A DNA stretch of 64,000 bases from Clostridium weizhouense (GTDB lineage Bacteria; Bacillota; Clostridia; Clostridiales; Clostridiaceae): assembly GCF_019431045.1 (NCBI RefSeq), contig NZ_JAHXPT010000012.1, positions 62,001-126,000 on the forward strand, in the 5' to 3' direction. The notes under the pieces were generated by a model. It had not been told where the DNA came from. It was given only the letters and a program-made list of their open reading frames with translations, and made no database searches. Below are positions 34,090-44,156 of this stretch, in pieces. Each line of letters begins with the position of its first letter. Position 1 is the first letter of the stretch. Both the position numbers and the translations under genes were made by a program.

Positions 34090-34617
34090 ATGAATATATT
34101 AAATCATTTCAAAACAATAACAAATCATAAGTTGCTTGTTATGAAATATTGCTTTAAAGTAGGCTTATATAAACAAGGACTTTTACATGACTTTTCTAAA
34201 TATTCATGGGTAGAATTTTCAGCAGGAATTAAATATTACAGAGGAGATGTTAGTCCAAATGGTATACAAAAAATAAAAGAAGGGTATTCATCAGCGTGGC
34301 TTCATCATAAAGGAAGAAATAAACATCATTTTGAGTATTGGATAGATTACGGCGTAGATTCTAGAGAAGGATTAATTGGAATGAATATGCCTGTAAGATA
34401 TGTTATAGAAATGTTTATAGATAGAATGTGTGCTTCAATGAATTATCAAAAGGAGAAATATACAGATAAGAGTGCATTAGAGTATTATGAACTTGGAAAA
34501 GAACATTATATTTTACATAAAGATACACGAGAAATGTTAGAATTTTTACTTAATAAATTAGCTAATGAAGGGGAAGAGGTAACTTTAAATTACATTAAAA
34601 ATAACATTTTAAATTAA
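34090..34617 (+). CDS. DUF5662 family protein
   Basis: A 175-residue soluble protein with many His and Trp residues: HDFSKYSWVEF (about residues 32-42), SAWLHHKGRNKHHFEYWIDY (about 66-85) and ELGKEHYILHKDTREML (about 138-154). This fits the DUF5662 family, whose HD-like residues suggest a metal site; the function is unknown. I start at ATG 34090, since GAGGGGG lies directly upstream. The reading from 34072 would include the SD. Confidence 0.75.
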   Translation: MNILNHFKTITNHKLLVMKYCFKVGLYKQGLLHDFSKYSWVEFSAGIKYYRGDVSPNGIQKIKEGYSSAWLHHKGRNKHHFEYWIDYGVDSREGLIGMNMPVRYVIEMFIDRMCASMNYQKEKYTDKSALEYYELGKEHYILHKDTREMLEFLLNKLANEGEEVTLNYIKNNILN

Positions 34618-34714
34618 ATAAATTTTAATCTTTACTAAACTATATTTAAATAACTATAAAAATAATTTTTACATATAATAAAATTTATAAAATAAAATTA
34701 AATTGGAGGATTCT

Positions 34715-35617
34715 ATGAATACAAAAGAAACATTTTTATGTGATATAAAATCAGGAAGTGATATAAAAACATCATTAATGGTAATGAGAATAATATTTAA
34801 GGATGCTAATAAAGTTGTATGTATATTAGCAGATAAAAGTGGTGAAGCAAAAGCTAATGTTTTAAGTAAAAAAGGAGATATTACAGAAGGTAGAGTAATA
34901 GCTGTGGAAGGGACTAAAGATATTAATTTAGATATTAAGAAATATGAATTTATTTCAGAATATGATATTTCTGATTATCTTCCAACTGTAAATAGACCTA
35001 TTGAAGAAATAATGGATGAAATTGAAGAATATACAAATAAGTATATAATTTCACGAGAAGGAAGAGCTTTAAATGATTATTTTTTTAAGAATGAAGAATT
35101 TTTAAAAAAATTTAAAAAAGGAATAGGTGGTGTTTCTATGCATCACAATTATTTGGGTGGACTTGCAGAACATACTTTAAATGTCATGCATTTAACAGCT
35201 ATTCTTTGTGAAAGATATGGTTGTAGAAGAACTGAAACTGCAATGCTTGCAGCAAAGCTTCATGATATCGGAAAAATTCATGAATTATCATATGAAGGAC
35301 CTTTTAAATATACACTTAGGGGTGAATTAGAGGGACATATTGTTATAGGTGTAGAAATGATAGACAGAGCTATTAATCAAAATATATCTTTATATTCAGA
35401 GGATTTTGTTATGAGAATAAAAGGATGTATTGTTCAACACCATGGTAAGCTTGAATATGGTTCTCCAAGGGAAATGAAAATGGAAGAAGCATTTATACTT
35501 AATTATGCAGATTCAATAGATGCAACTATGAATAAAATTTCCCAGTTAAAAGATAAAACTGAACCAGGAAATTGGTCAGAATATGACAGGAGAATTGAAA
35601 CTAAATTATATTTATAG
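34715..35617 (+). CDS. YhaM-like 3'-5' exoribonuclease (OB-fold + HD domain)
   Basis: A 300-residue protein. An N-terminal OB-fold (about residues 10-80, MVMRIIFKDANKVVCILADKSGEAKANV) is followed by an HD phosphohydrolase domain. HD motifs are MHHNYLGGLAEHTLNVM (about 142-158), KLHDIGKIHEL (about 178-188), VQHHGKLEYGSP (about 241-252) and NYADSIDA. This is the YhaM/CBF1 layout of an exoribonuclease that trims RNA and DNA 3' ends. I start at ATG 34715, with SD GGAGG at 34705; a TTG at 34703 also is in frame. Monocistronic. Confidence 0.87.
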   Translation: MNTKETFLCDIKSGSDIKTSLMVMRIIFKDANKVVCILADKSGEAKANVLSKKGDITEGRVIAVEGTKDINLDIKKYEFISEYDISDYLPTVNRPIEEIMDEIEEYTNKYIISREGRALNDYFFKNEEFLKKFKKGIGGVSMHHNYLGGLAEHTLNVMHLTAILCERYGCRRTETAMLAAKLHDIGKIHELSYEGPFKYTLRGELEGHIVIGVEMIDRAINQNISLYSEDFVMRIKGCIVQHHGKLEYGSPREMKMEEAFILNYADSIDATMNKISQLKDKTEPGNWSEYDRRIETKLYL

Positions 35618-35630
35618 TAATTTTAGACAA

Positions 35631-35675
35631 AAAAGTATCTATTTATTATAACAAAGATAGATACTTTTGTTATAA
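35631..35675 (+). terminator. Terminator after the YhaM-like gene
   Basis: AAAAGTATCTA (35631-35641) pairs perfectly with 35658-35668 over a 16-nt loop; the right arm ends in TTTT and a short T-rich tail follows. Confidence 0.7.
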
Positions 35676-35745
35676 TATATTAAGTATTTTAAAAAAAATA
35701 CGATAATACATTGGGGGAATAATAAACAAGGGAGGAAGAATTTAT

Positions 35746-37446
35746 ATGAACAAAATTCTATCAAAATTTAAAATGAGACAAGTAATTGTCATGCTTTGTA
35801 TACTTTCGTGCATATTCACATTAGCTATAGGAGTCGGTGGAAGTATACTTATTCGTAAAATAAATGAAAATGTTGAGTGGATCTATGGTTATTATGAATG
35901 GACTGATAACCTTCAACAGATTGATACAAATATGTCAGATATGAAAGCTAATAGATTAAGTGCTCAAGATTCTTTTGATTCAAAGTATATTGATGCAATA
36001 AAAGAAAATAATGATATAATAATGAAAAACTATAATGAGTATACAGCTACTGATAACCAAACAGAAGAAGAAGATAATGCTATTAAGAAAATTCATGAAT
36101 CTTATGAAGAATACTATAAGTTAACTAATGAGGCTCTTAATTTATATAAAAATGGACAAACAATAGATCAATCCTCAAAACAAAGGTTAGCACAATTAGA
36201 AAAAACAATAGATGAAAATGTAGAATGGTTAAAAAGTTACATAAAAGAATGGGCAGTGAATGATAAAACATCATGCGATAGTTTATATAAATACGCTATG
36301 ATAACATATTTAGCAGCTATAGTTATATGTATAGTTGTTTTTAGCTTTATTGCATTAAAAATTGTAGAAATGTTTAAAAAAGAAGTAAAAGAAATAAATG
36401 GTGCATTAGAAGAAGTTGCTTCAGGAAACTTAAGTATTAAAGCTGAGATTAATGGAGAAAATGAATTTGATCAAATGAAAAACTATATAAATAGAACAAT
36501 AGAAAGTTTTAATAATATAGTTAGTGGATTAAAAGAAAAGAGTACTGATATTGATACAAAATCAGAAAATTTAAAAGGAGTTTCAAATGCATTAACATGT
36601 TCTATGAATAGTATTTCTGAAGCAATAGGTAATGTTGCAACAGGAGCAGAAGAACAAGCAGGAGATATGGTTGAAATTACATCGATATTAAATAATTTTT
36701 CAAATAATATTGATAATTTTATTAATAATTTACAATACTTAAATAAAAGTTCTAATGAGATTACAGAAAGAGCTAATTTAAGCAGTATAAAGATGGACGA
36801 GTTAGCAGAAACATTTAAATATATACAACAATCAATAAAGTCGTTTGTAGTTAAAATTTCTAATTTGAGTCTTACAATAAATGAAGTAAGTAATATAACA
36901 AGTTTAATAAATGGTATAGCTGAACAAACTAATTTATTAGCATTAAATGCAGCTATTGAATCAGCAAGAGTAGGAGAAGCAGGAAAAGGATTTGCAGTTG
37001 TTGCAGATGAAATAAGAAAGTTAGCAGAACAAAGTAGAGAATCATCTAATAATATTACTAATTTAATAAATGGTGTTTCAGAAGATACAAAAGCTATTGT
37101 AGATGATAGTAGTATAATAAACGGCAAATTAACAGAATCTTCTTTAGTAATAACAGATTCTTTATCTTCATTTAAAAACATTATTGTATCTATTGATGAA
37201 ATAGTTCCAAGAATAAACGATTTAAATGTTGCATCACAAGATATTAATAAAGAAAAGAATACAATATTTGAAAAAATAGAAAAATCCACATCTATTGCAC
37301 AAGAAATGTCAGCTGCATCAGAGGAAGTAGTGGCTTCTTTAAGTGAAATGAATGAAGGTTGTGAGGGAGTATCTATAACAGCTAATAATCTTAATGATCT
37401 TACTAATACATTTGAAAATGAAATTCAATTATTTAAACTTAAATAG
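35746..37446 (+). CDS. Methyl-accepting chemotaxis protein
   Basis: A 566-residue transmembrane chemoreceptor. TM1 is at about residues 15-35. An extracellular four-helix-bundle sensor (about 36-183, 4HB_MCP-like, many Asn/Glu) follows, then TM2 at about 184-207, HAMP (about 208-262) and a cytoplasmic signalling domain. The highly conserved hairpin tip is [40 protein letters not shown] (about 388-427). It signals through CheW/CheV to CheA. The ligand is unknown. SD GGGAGGA precedes the ATG. A 17-bp terminator follows. Confidence 0.95.
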   Translation: MNKILSKFKMRQVIVMLCILSCIFTLAIGVGGSILIRKINENVEWIYGYYEWTDNLQQIDTNMSDMKANRLSAQDSFDSKYIDAIKENNDIIMKNYNEYTATDNQTEEEDNAIKKIHESYEEYYKLTNEALNLYKNGQTIDQSSKQRLAQLEKTIDENVEWLKSYIKEWAVNDKTSCDSLYKYAMITYLAAIVICIVVFSFIALKIVEMFKKEVKEINGALEEVASGNLSIKAEINGENEFDQMKNYINRTIESFNNIVSGLKEKSTDIDTKSENLKGVSNALTCSMNSISEAIGNVATGAEEQAGDMVEITSILNNFSNNIDNFINNLQYLNKSSNEITERANLSSIKMDELAETFKYIQQSIKSFVVKISNLSLTINEVSNITSLINGIAEQTNLLALNAAIESARVGEAGKGFAVVADEIRKLAEQSRESSNNITNLINGVSEDTKAIVDDSSIINGKLTESSLVITDSLSSFKNIIVSIDEIVPRINDLNVASQDINKEKNTIFEKIEKSTSIAQEMSAASEEVVASLSEMNEGCEGVSITANNLNDLTNTFENEIQLFKLK

Positions 37447-37467
37447 AGCATATAAATTAATTTAATT

Positions 37468-37506
37468 AAAAAACCTTCAGATAAAAATTATCTGAAGGTT
37501 TTTTTA
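37468..37506 (+). terminator. 17-bp terminator after the chemoreceptor gene
   Basis: 37468-37484 pairs perfectly with 37488-37504 (AAAAAACCTTCAGATAA and its complement) with a 3-nt loop and a long T-run. Confidence 0.95.
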
Positions 37507-37580
37507 GACATCAGAAATGATTTGCATATAAGTTTTTTATATTTACAATATCAGTATTTTTTAAATATAGAACATATTTT

Positions 37581-38687
37581 TTAATATGCTGCGCTAGGAT
37601 TAGTTTTTATAGCAGATTTTTTTTTGATTTTTGAAAGTTTTGTACATATAATATCTGTTATTATAAATATTACAATAAATAACCCCAAGATCTTAATAGG
37701 CATATATGATTCTAGTTCGAATAATAACATTGAATATCCTAGAAGTATCCAGTGGACACAGTACATCTTAGTGATGTTTTTACTCCATCTAGCAAAATGT
37801 ATATATATTTTTTCAGGTATGTAATTTGTAATAAAATAAATTATACTAATCCAAAATACCGAAAATGTACCTAATATAATATTTCCCATAATATCATGGT
37901 GATAATATGTTTCTTGATATAATTCATCTCCAAATGCACCAAATTCTACACCGTTTATGTAAGCATATATAACTAAGGGTACTAATGCTACTAATGATAT
38001 GATAAAACACTTTTTATAAAAAAGTTGTTTATTTTTACACCTTATAAGTAATTTACCAAAAAAATATCCAAAGATAGGGAAAGCTATCCAAGATAAAAAT
38101 GGAAACCATGAATAATCATTTGTTCCCCATAGTACTCCAAAAATTCTATCAGTAACTATCATTCCTGTAGAGTTATCCCTAAGGAAAAGATTTAGTGTTT
38201 CAAAAATACACCATGTAATTGCTATATGTGAATCCTTAAATTTTAATTTTTTAACAATACCAAAAAATAAAAAAGTTAATCCGGCAAATGGTAAAATATC
38301 TATCCCGAATAAAGAAGAAATTGCTTCTTCCTTATAGCTTGGATCAGAATCAAGAATAGATAGAAGATTAAAAGGTATAAAATCTCTAAAAAAGTTTAAA
38401 GCATATGCTAATAAAAATATTAGAATACCTCTTTTTATTAAGTATTTTGGATTACTACGTTTTGAATAGACAATACCTAGTCCTAGTAAAAACATAAAGA
38501 TTGGTGCAGCAGGAGGGCTACCAATGAATTCAATAATTTTGCTATACATAGAAGTTTCAAGACTTGGATGAACATAAACTTCATTAATATGAACTAATAT
38601 CATAAATAAAATAGCTAAACCTTTTGCAATATCAAGTTCTTTCTGACGTCCCGAATTTATTTTTTCTTTTGTAAATAATTCAGTCAT
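37581..38687 (-). CDS. Integral membrane acyltransferase family protein
   Basis: A 368-residue polytopic membrane protein with about ten helices. The start RQKELDIAKGLAILFMILVHINEVY (about residues 14-38) has the family Arg/Asp-x-x-x-Gly pattern and an intramembrane His. It resembles the acyltransferase-3/DUF1624-type transferases that O- or N-acylate extracellular sugars. PIFMFLLGLGIVYSKRSNPKYLIKRG follows at about 60-85. The acceptor is unknown. SD GAGGTG precedes the ATG; no neighbouring polysaccharide genes. Confidence 0.78.
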   Translation of the reverse strand: MTELFTKEKINSGRQKELDIAKGLAILFMILVHINEVYVHPSLETSMYSKIIEFIGSPPAAPIFMFLLGLGIVYSKRSNPKYLIKRGILIFLLAYALNFFRDFIPFNLLSILDSDPSYKEEAISSLFGIDILPFAGLTFLFFGIVKKLKFKDSHIAITWCIFETLNLFLRDNSTGMIVTDRIFGVLWGTNDYSWFPFLSWIAFPIFGYFFGKLLIRCKNKQLFYKKCFIISLVALVPLVIYAYINGVEFGAFGDELYQETYYHHDIMGNIILGTFSVFWISIIYFITNYIPEKIYIHFARWSKNITKMYCVHWILLGYSMLLFELESYMPIKILGLFIVIFIITDIICTKLSKIKKKSAIKTNPSAAY

Positions 38688-38776
38688 AACAACACCTCGT
38701 AAAATAAAAATTTTTTATATTATAATAAAATATCATAATATAAACTTACAAAATATAGTATATCATAAAAATAAAA

Positions 38777-38890
38777 TATATATAAGTTCCAATAAAGTTT
38801 GCTTATTAATATAAATCTTAGAATACTTATAAATCCTATGGTTCAACAGTAGAGTAAGGAGTTTATATAGAAAAATTAGAAGATATATTA
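38777..38890 (+). repeat. Family B dispersed repeat, good copy
   Basis: It aligns over its full length with 6941-7050 in the same orientation, differing by scattered substitutions and short gaps. Shared blocks are ATATAAGTTC, TTAATATAAATCTTAGAAT, CTTATAAAT and TTATATAGAAAA. It lies upstream of the acyltransferase gene and downstream of the GntR gene. Confidence 0.65.
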
Positions 38891-38947
38891 AAAAAAATCC
38901 GAATTTTATAATAAAGTTTGAATAAATAATTATATTTTAATATACAT

Positions 38948-39001
38948 AAAGCCTTAATCTTAGATAAAATTATGTTTAACTAAAATTAAGGCTTTATTTT
39001 A
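38948..39001 (-). terminator. Terminator of the GntR gene
   Basis: AAAGCCTTAAT (38948-38958) pairs with ATTAAGGCTTT (38985-38995), with partial extension inward (CTTAG with CTAAA). An A-rich left flank gives a T-run for the minus-strand gene ending at 39002. Confidence 0.7.
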
Positions 39002-39736
39002 TTATTTTACAGGACAAAGCTTAATGGAACTTGATTTAATAGGTAAATAGTGTTTATTTGATACAATAGGAAAATTATCATCTTTACATATAGTTTCTTG
39101 AATTAAATGAAATTTATCTTCAGATGAAATTTGATGTTTTTTTGCTGCAAAATTTCCAGAAGTTGAATATTTTATTTCAGTTAATACATTGTTAGCTAAT
39201 TCATAAATATCATTTTCTAAAAATTTAAGAACTTCATCTTTATTATTTAAATTTATATTAAATTTTGATATGGTTTCAATTGGTATTAAGGTAAAGGTAT
39301 AGGCTACAGTATTTTCTTTGGTTTTGTACCATCTATCAATTAATACAACAGCAGCAGTTTTTTTTATTAAAATTTGGTTAAAATAATCTGTTGAAGGTTC
39401 TATACGAAGTGCAAATTCAACATCATCAATAACATCATCTATGCATTTATAAACAGGATGACCTATTTTCTCTAAACCATCTAATTTGTTAGTTTTAGAT
39501 TTTACTATAAAGTTACCTTTTCCTCGAATGTTTTTAACTAAACCATCATCTTGTAATAAAGCAAGAGCTTGTCTTAAAGTTGTTCGACTCACCCCTATAA
39601 ATTTGGCTAATTCGGGTTCGGTTGGTAATCTGCTTCCTTCAGCAAAGGTTCCTTCATTTATCATTTTAAAGAGTTTATTGTATACAGTAACGTATCTTAA
39701 CTCTTTTGGTTTCTGAATTAAATTAATGTCATTCAT
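39002..39736 (-). CDS. GntR-family (HutC/UTRA) transcriptional regulator
   Basis: A 244-residue regulator with an N-terminal winged helix-turn-helix (about residues 15-80: LYKLFKMINEGTFAEGSRLPTEPELAKFIGVSRTTLRQALALLQDDGLV, read approximately) and a C-terminal UTRA effector domain (about 95-240). It is transcribed away from the nucleoside salvage cluster, whose long promoter region holds repeated motifs. It is a good candidate for the cluster's repressor with a nucleoside or sugar-phosphate inducer; that link is inference. SD AAAGGTGAT precedes the ATG. Confidence 0.85.
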   Translation of the reverse strand: MNDINLIQKPKELRYVTVYNKLFKMINEGTFAEGSRLPTEPELAKFIGVSRTTLRQALALLQDDGLVKNIRGKGNFIVKSKTNKLDGLEKIGHPVYKCIDDVIDDVEFALRIEPSTDYFNQILIKKTAAVVLIDRWYKTKENTVAYTFTLIPIETISKFNINLNNKDEVLKFLENDIYELANNVLTEIKYSTSGNFAAKKHQISSEDKFHLIQETICKDDNFPIVSNKHYLPIKSSSIKLCPVK

Positions 39737-40438
39737 AAAATATCACCTTTCTATAGAATTTACTATTTTAGTTTATAATTTTAAATTGAAGAATAATTAA
39801 ATAATATAAATGCAAAAATATATTTATAACTTTAAATTAAGTTGTTTATAAATATAGAAATTGTTATCTTTCAACATATTTAAAGAGTATTTAACGGAGG
39901 TTAAAAGATAAATTTTAATATTTTAATAGATTATATGTATTAAATATATTAGGCAGATGAATTTGTTACTTTTTTATTATGCCTTGGTTCTATTATAAAA
40001 CGATTTCTATATAATTATAATACTAGTATAAACAAGTTTTAGACAAGTATACAAGTTAAAAATAATATTAATATCTATATCTTATTATTATAACCGCATT
40101 TGTGTAATATGGCTAATTAAATAATTAAATGATATGTATAAATGTTTAATAGCGTATTAATGATTAGTCTAATTCTACTAAAATCAAAGGAGTAGAGCTG
40201 TTTAAATAACAGGTATAAAAGAATGTTATAGGTGGAATAAATTTCATGAAAACGCTTGACATACAAAGAATATACATGCTATTATTTAAATATAGACAAG
40301 AATACAACATAGTATACAACTTGAAGTTCATGTTTGCTATATGTTTTTTAAAAGGTCTTTGTAACCGTATTCTTATTATGATTTATACAGAAGTATTAAA
40401 CTAAAATAAATGTACATAATAAAATTGGAGGGATTAAT
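39737..40438 (+). promoter_or_regulatory. Control region of the nucleoside salvage cluster
   Basis: A 702-nt gap. TTGACA (40256-40261), 18-nt spacer and TATTAT (40280-40285) form a strong promoter about 150 nt before udp. TGAAAACGCTTGACA (40247-40261), overlapping the -35, resembles a CcpA catabolite-responsive site but has one extra base. The sequence TAGACAAGNATACAA occurs twice: at 40040-40054, and at 40293-40307 just after the -10. A further GTATACAACTT follows. These are likely operators for the adjacent GntR protein. The first 280 nt show no clear element. Confidence 0.65.
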
Positions 40439-41227
40439 ATGAATTATTCACAAGGTTCAGGAAAACAATATCATATAGATGTAGCAGAAGGAGAAGTTGG
40501 TAAATATGTAATATTACCAGGAGATCCTAAAAGATGTAAGAAGATTGCAGCTTATTTTGATAATGCTGAATTAGTTGCTGATAAAAGAGAGTATGTTACT
40601 TATACAGGATATTTGGATGGAGTTAAGGTAAGCGTTACTTCAACAGGAATTGGTGGTCCATCAGCTGCTATAGCATTGGAAGAATTGGTAAAATGTGGAG
40701 CAGATACGTTTGTTAGAGTAGGTACATGTGGCGGAATGGACATTAATGTTAAAGGTGGAGACATGGTTATAGCTACTGGAGCAATTAGAATGGAAGGAAC
40801 TAGTAAGGAATATGCACCAATAGAGTTCCCAGCTGTTGCTAATATTGATGTGGTAAATTCGCTAGTACAAGCTTCTAAAACATTGAAAGAAGAATACCAT
40901 GTTGGTGTTGTACAATGTAAAGATTCATTTTATGGCCAACATTCACCAGAAACAAAACCTGTCAGCTATGAATTGATGGATAAATGGAATGCATGGTTAA
41001 GATGTGGATGTCTTGCATCAGAAATGGAATCAGCTGCGTTATTTATAGTATCAAGTTATTTAAAAGTACGTGTGGGTTCAGTATTTTTAGCAATAGCTAA
41101 CCAAGAACGTGAAAAATCTGGTTTAGAAAATAAACAAGTTCATGATACAGATGCAGCAATAAAGGTTGCAATAGAAGGAATTAGAAATTTAATAAAAGCT
41201 GATAAAGAAAAAGAAGAAAATAAATAG
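40439..41227 (+). CDS. udp: Uridine phosphorylase
   Basis: A 262-residue nucleoside phosphorylase: uridine + phosphate give uracil and ribose-1-phosphate. Phosphate-binding GDPKRCKKI is at about residues 25-33. [16 protein letters not shown] (about 69-84) and [10 protein letters not shown] (about 92-101) follow. The purine/pyrimidine-site segment SEMESAALF is at about 196-204. The Gln/Arg pattern (FYGQHSPE, about 163-170) fits uridine rather than purine specificity. First gene of the salvage cluster. SD GGAGGG precedes the ATG. Confidence 0.9.
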   Translation: MNYSQGSGKQYHIDVAEGEVGKYVILPGDPKRCKKIAAYFDNAELVADKREYVTYTGYLDGVKVSVTSTGIGGPSAAIALEELVKCGADTFVRVGTCGGMDINVKGGDMVIATGAIRMEGTSKEYAPIEFPAVANIDVVNSLVQASKTLKEEYHVGVVQCKDSFYGQHSPETKPVSYELMDKWNAWLRCGCLASEMESAALFIVSSYLKVRVGSVFLAIANQEREKSGLENKQVHDTDAAIKVAIEGIRNLIKADKEKEENK

Positions 41228-41237
41228 TTATTGAAAT

Positions 41238-41344
41238 GAAGAAAATTTCATAATTGATGTCTTAATTAATGAGTATGATATTTTAGAGGGTTATTAAAAT
41301 ATAATATGTTTAAATTATTAGATATTAATTGTGAAATTTTCTTC
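41238..41344 (+). repeat. 18-bp inverted repeat between udp and nupC
   Basis: GAAGAAAATTTCATAATT (41238-41255) is complementary to 41327-41344 with one mismatch. The arms enclose 71 nt without an ORF. There is no terminator T-run directly after the right arm. It may insulate or stabilise the udp mRNA. Confidence 0.5.
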
Positions 41345-41420
41345 TATAAAAACAATGTTTAAAAGGTATGAGATTTTATGAAGATAAATTTATACTATTA
41401 TAAAAGACAGGAGAAGAGGC

Positions 41421-42623
41421 ATGAGTATAATTATAAATTTAGTAGGAATAATCTTAGTAATAGGGTTAATGTATTTTTTATCTTCAGACAGAAAAAGTAT
41501 TCCATATAAAACTGTAATAAAAGCAATTGGTATACAATTTGTAGTTGCATTTTTATTGGTAAAGTTTCCATTAGGAAGAACAGTAGTTTTAAAAGCTTCT
41601 GATATAGTTACTCAGGTACTTGATTATGGTAAAGAAGGTATAGGATTTTTATTTGGAAGTATTGGAAATTCATCAGCGCCAACAGGAATGATATTTGCAA
41701 TCCAAGTATTGGGAAATATTGTTTTTATTTCAGCGTTGGTTGCTGCATTATATTATTTAGGGATCTTAGGATTTATAGTAAAAATAATAGGAAAAGCAAT
41801 TGGAAAAATTTTAGGTACAACTCAAGTAGAAAGTTTTGTAGCTGTTGCTAATATGTTTTTGGGACAAACAGAAAGTCCAATATTAGTAAGCAAATATTTA
41901 AACAGAATGACTGACAGTGAAATCATAGTTGTATTAGTATCAGGAATGGGAAGTATGTCTGCTACTATAATAGGTGGATATACAGGACTTGGAATTCCAA
42001 TGGAATATTTATTAATAGCAAGTGCTATGGTACCAATGGGAAGTATTGCAATATCAAAATTATTATTACCTGAAAAAGAGGAGACAAAATTAATTGAAAA
42101 TGTAAGCATGGATAATAAAGGGAATAATGAAAACCTTATCTCTGCTATTTCAGAAGGTGCTATGAATGGTTTCCAAACAGCAGTAGCAATAGGTACTTCA
42201 TTACTTGCAATTATATCTTTAGTAGCATTAGTTAATGGTATTCTTGGCATGTTTGGAATAACTCTACAACAAATCTTTTCTTATGTATTTGCTCCAATTG
42301 GATTTTTTATGGGTTTACAAGGTTCAGAAATACTTACAGCTGGTCAATTATTAGGAAGTAAGTTAGTTTTAAATGAGTTTGTTGCGTTTCAAGATTTGGG
42401 ACAAATAATTACGAATTTAAATCATAGAACAGCTTTAGTACTTACTATATCACTTTGTGGATTTGCTAATATTTCTAGTATGGGAGTTTGTATTTCTGGT
42501 ATTGCAGCATTATGTCCAGAAAAAAGAAATACTCTTGCTAGATTAGCTTTTAAAGCTATGATAGGTGGATTTGCTGTTAGTGTTTTAAGTGCAATGATTG
42601 TAGGATTTATTACTTTAATATAG
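41421..42623 (+). CDS. nupC: Concentrative nucleoside transporter (NupC type)
   Basis: A 400-residue Na+ or H+ coupled nucleoside importer of the CNT family. There are about eight to ten membrane helices. Family stretches are FVAVANMFLGQTESPILVSKYL (about residues 139-160), GSMSATIIGGYTGLGIPMEYLL (about 177-198), the GxxxN-type region near 245, and LCGFANISSMGVCISGIAALCPEKR (about 345-369). It supplies substrates for the phosphorylases on either side. SD AGGAG precedes the ATG; a palindrome follows the stop codon. Confidence 0.94.
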   Translation: MSIIINLVGIILVIGLMYFLSSDRKSIPYKTVIKAIGIQFVVAFLLVKFPLGRTVVLKASDIVTQVLDYGKEGIGFLFGSIGNSSAPTGMIFAIQVLGNIVFISALVAALYYLGILGFIVKIIGKAIGKILGTTQVESFVAVANMFLGQTESPILVSKYLNRMTDSEIIVVLVSGMGSMSATIIGGYTGLGIPMEYLLIASAMVPMGSIAISKLLLPEKEETKLIENVSMDNKGNNENLISAISEGAMNGFQTAVAIGTSLLAIISLVALVNGILGMFGITLQQIFSYVFAPIGFFMGLQGSEILTAGQLLGSKLVLNEFVAFQDLGQIITNLNHRTALVLTISLCGFANISSMGVCISGIAALCPEKRNTLARLAFKAMIGGFAVSVLSAMIVGFITLI

Positions 42624-42685
42624 GTTGTCTTAAAAAATAATAGACCAATATAATTGTCTATTTGATCTATTATTTTATATGATTA
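42624..42685. repeat. Short family A element / terminator after nupC
   Basis: AAAAAATAATAGACCA (from 42632) and ATTGTCTATTTGATC match one end of the element at 61129-61286 almost base for base. The piece is itself a hairpin (AATAATAGA with TCTATTATT). Placed 1 nt after the nupC stop codon, it probably ends or trims this transcript. Confidence 0.6.
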
Positions 42686-42844
42686 AGTTATAAATAAAGG
42701 GAATAAATATTATTTAAGATTAATATAAACATAAAATTTAGAGGATTTAATACATAAAATTAAATCTATAATAAAAAAATAAATAAAATATAATCAAGTT
42801 AACTTTATATAGATAAAGTTAATGTAAGAAAGGAATAAATAAGT

Positions 42845-44035
42845 ATGAAGAAGTATAATAGAATTTTTACAATTGTAATAGACTCACTTGGTGTAGGAGC
42901 TATGCCAGACTCAGAAAAATATGGAGATAAAGATGTAGATACTCTTGGGCATATAGCAGAATCAGTAGAAAGTTTTAAAATTCCTAATCTACAAAAATTG
43001 GGGATTGCAAATCTACATCCAATAAAAAATGTAGAGAGTGTTGAAAAACCTTTAGCACATTACATGAAAATGGGTGAAGCAAGTGTTGGAAAAGATACAA
43101 TGACTGGTCATTGGGAAATGATGGGATTAAGAATTGATACTCCTTTTAAAACATTCACAGATACAGGTTTTCCACAAGAATTATTAGATGAATTAATAAA
43201 AAGAACGGGTCATAATATAGTTGGAAATAAAAGTGCTAGTGGTACTGAAATATTAGATGAACTTGGTGAACACCAAATGGAAACAGGGGATATGATAGTT
43301 TATACTTCGGCTGATTCTGTTTTACAAATTTGTGGACATGAAGAAACTTTTGGTTTAGATGAACTTTATCGTTGTTGTGAAATTGCAAGAGAAATTACAC
43401 TTAAAGATGAATGGAAAGTTGGAAGAATAATTGCAAGACCATATCTAGGAGAGAAAAAAGGGGAATTTAAGCGTACAAGTAATAGACATGATTATGCATT
43501 AAAACCATATGGAAAAACTGTTCTTAATACATTAAAAGATAATGGATTTGATGTAATATCAGTTGGAAAAATAAATGATATATTCGATGGGGAAGGGGTT
43601 ACAGAATCTAATAAATCAAAGAGTTCTGTTCATGGAATGGAGCAAACATTAGAAATAATGGATAAAGATTTTAAAGGATTATGTTTTGTTAATTTAGTTG
43701 ATTTCGATGCTTTATGGGGTCATAGAAGAAATCCAGTTGGTTATGCTGAAGAATTAGAAAAATTTGATGTTAACTTAGGAAAGGTATTAGATAAGTTAAA
43801 AGAAGATGATTTATTAATAATAACAGCAGATCATGGAAATGATCCAACATATAGTGGTACTGATCATACTCGTGAATATGTTCCATTTTTAGCTTATTCG
43901 CCATCTATGAAAGAACATGGAGTAATGGAAACTGCTAAAAGCTTTGCTACTATTGGTGCAACAATAGCTGATAACTTTGAATTAAATATGCCTGAAAATA
44001 CAATTGGAGAATCAGTATTAGAAAAACTTATTTAA
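42845..44035 (+). CDS. deoB: Phosphopentomutase
   Basis: A 396-residue alkaline-phosphatase-fold enzyme that converts (deoxy)ribose-1-phosphate to the 5-phosphate. Metal ligands are in [13 protein letters not shown] (about residues 11-23). The phosphorylated Thr lies in [12 protein letters not shown] (about 84-95). Distal ligands are in [14 protein letters not shown] and [22 protein letters not shown] (about 328-349). It links the phosphorylases of this cluster to the transketolase genes just downstream. SD AAAGGA precedes the ATG. Confidence 0.97.
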   Translation: MKKYNRIFTIVIDSLGVGAMPDSEKYGDKDVDTLGHIAESVESFKIPNLQKLGIANLHPIKNVESVEKPLAHYMKMGEASVGKDTMTGHWEMMGLRIDTPFKTFTDTGFPQELLDELIKRTGHNIVGNKSASGTEILDELGEHQMETGDMIVYTSADSVLQICGHEETFGLDELYRCCEIAREITLKDEWKVGRIIARPYLGEKKGEFKRTSNRHDYALKPYGKTVLNTLKDNGFDVISVGKINDIFDGEGVTESNKSKSSVHGMEQTLEIMDKDFKGLCFVNLVDFDALWGHRRNPVGYAEELEKFDVNLGKVLDKLKEDDLLIITADHGNDPTYSGTDHTREYVPFLAYSPSMKEHGVMETAKSFATIGATIADNFELNMPENTIGESVLEKLI

Positions 44036-44074
44036 TTATATTAACAATAAATTTAATATTTTATTTACTGTTAA

Positions 44075-44115
44075 ATTATTATTGAAGCCTATTTAAAATG
44101 GGCTTCAATAATAAT
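44075..44115 (+). terminator. 15-bp hairpin between deoB and the transketolase genes
   Basis: ATTATTATTGAAGCC (44075-44089) pairs perfectly with 44101-44115 over an 11-nt loop. No T-run follows, so it may act as an mRNA-stabilising or processing element rather than a full terminator. Confidence 0.6.
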
Positions 44116-44156
44116 CCTATAGTACAAATTGAAAAGATTGGTTGGTGAATATATAA

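Noticed and set aside
36483-37289. Minus-strand ORF of 268 codons inside the chemoreceptor gene
   Set aside because: Long open frames opposite AT-rich, Asn/Glu/Ser-rich coding DNA are expected. The plus-strand protein has a full chemoreceptor signalling domain and SD.
40246-40404. Plus-strand ORF of 52 codons before udp (ATG 40246) with an SD-like GGTGG
   Set aside because: It overlaps the -35, -10 and operator-like motifs of the udp promoter, so its start codon lies upstream of the transcription start. Its composition looks like translated intergenic DNA.
42624-42844. Purine riboswitch before deoB
   Set aside because: No conserved purine-riboswitch core or loop sequences are present; the gap holds a short family A hairpin and AT-rich DNA.
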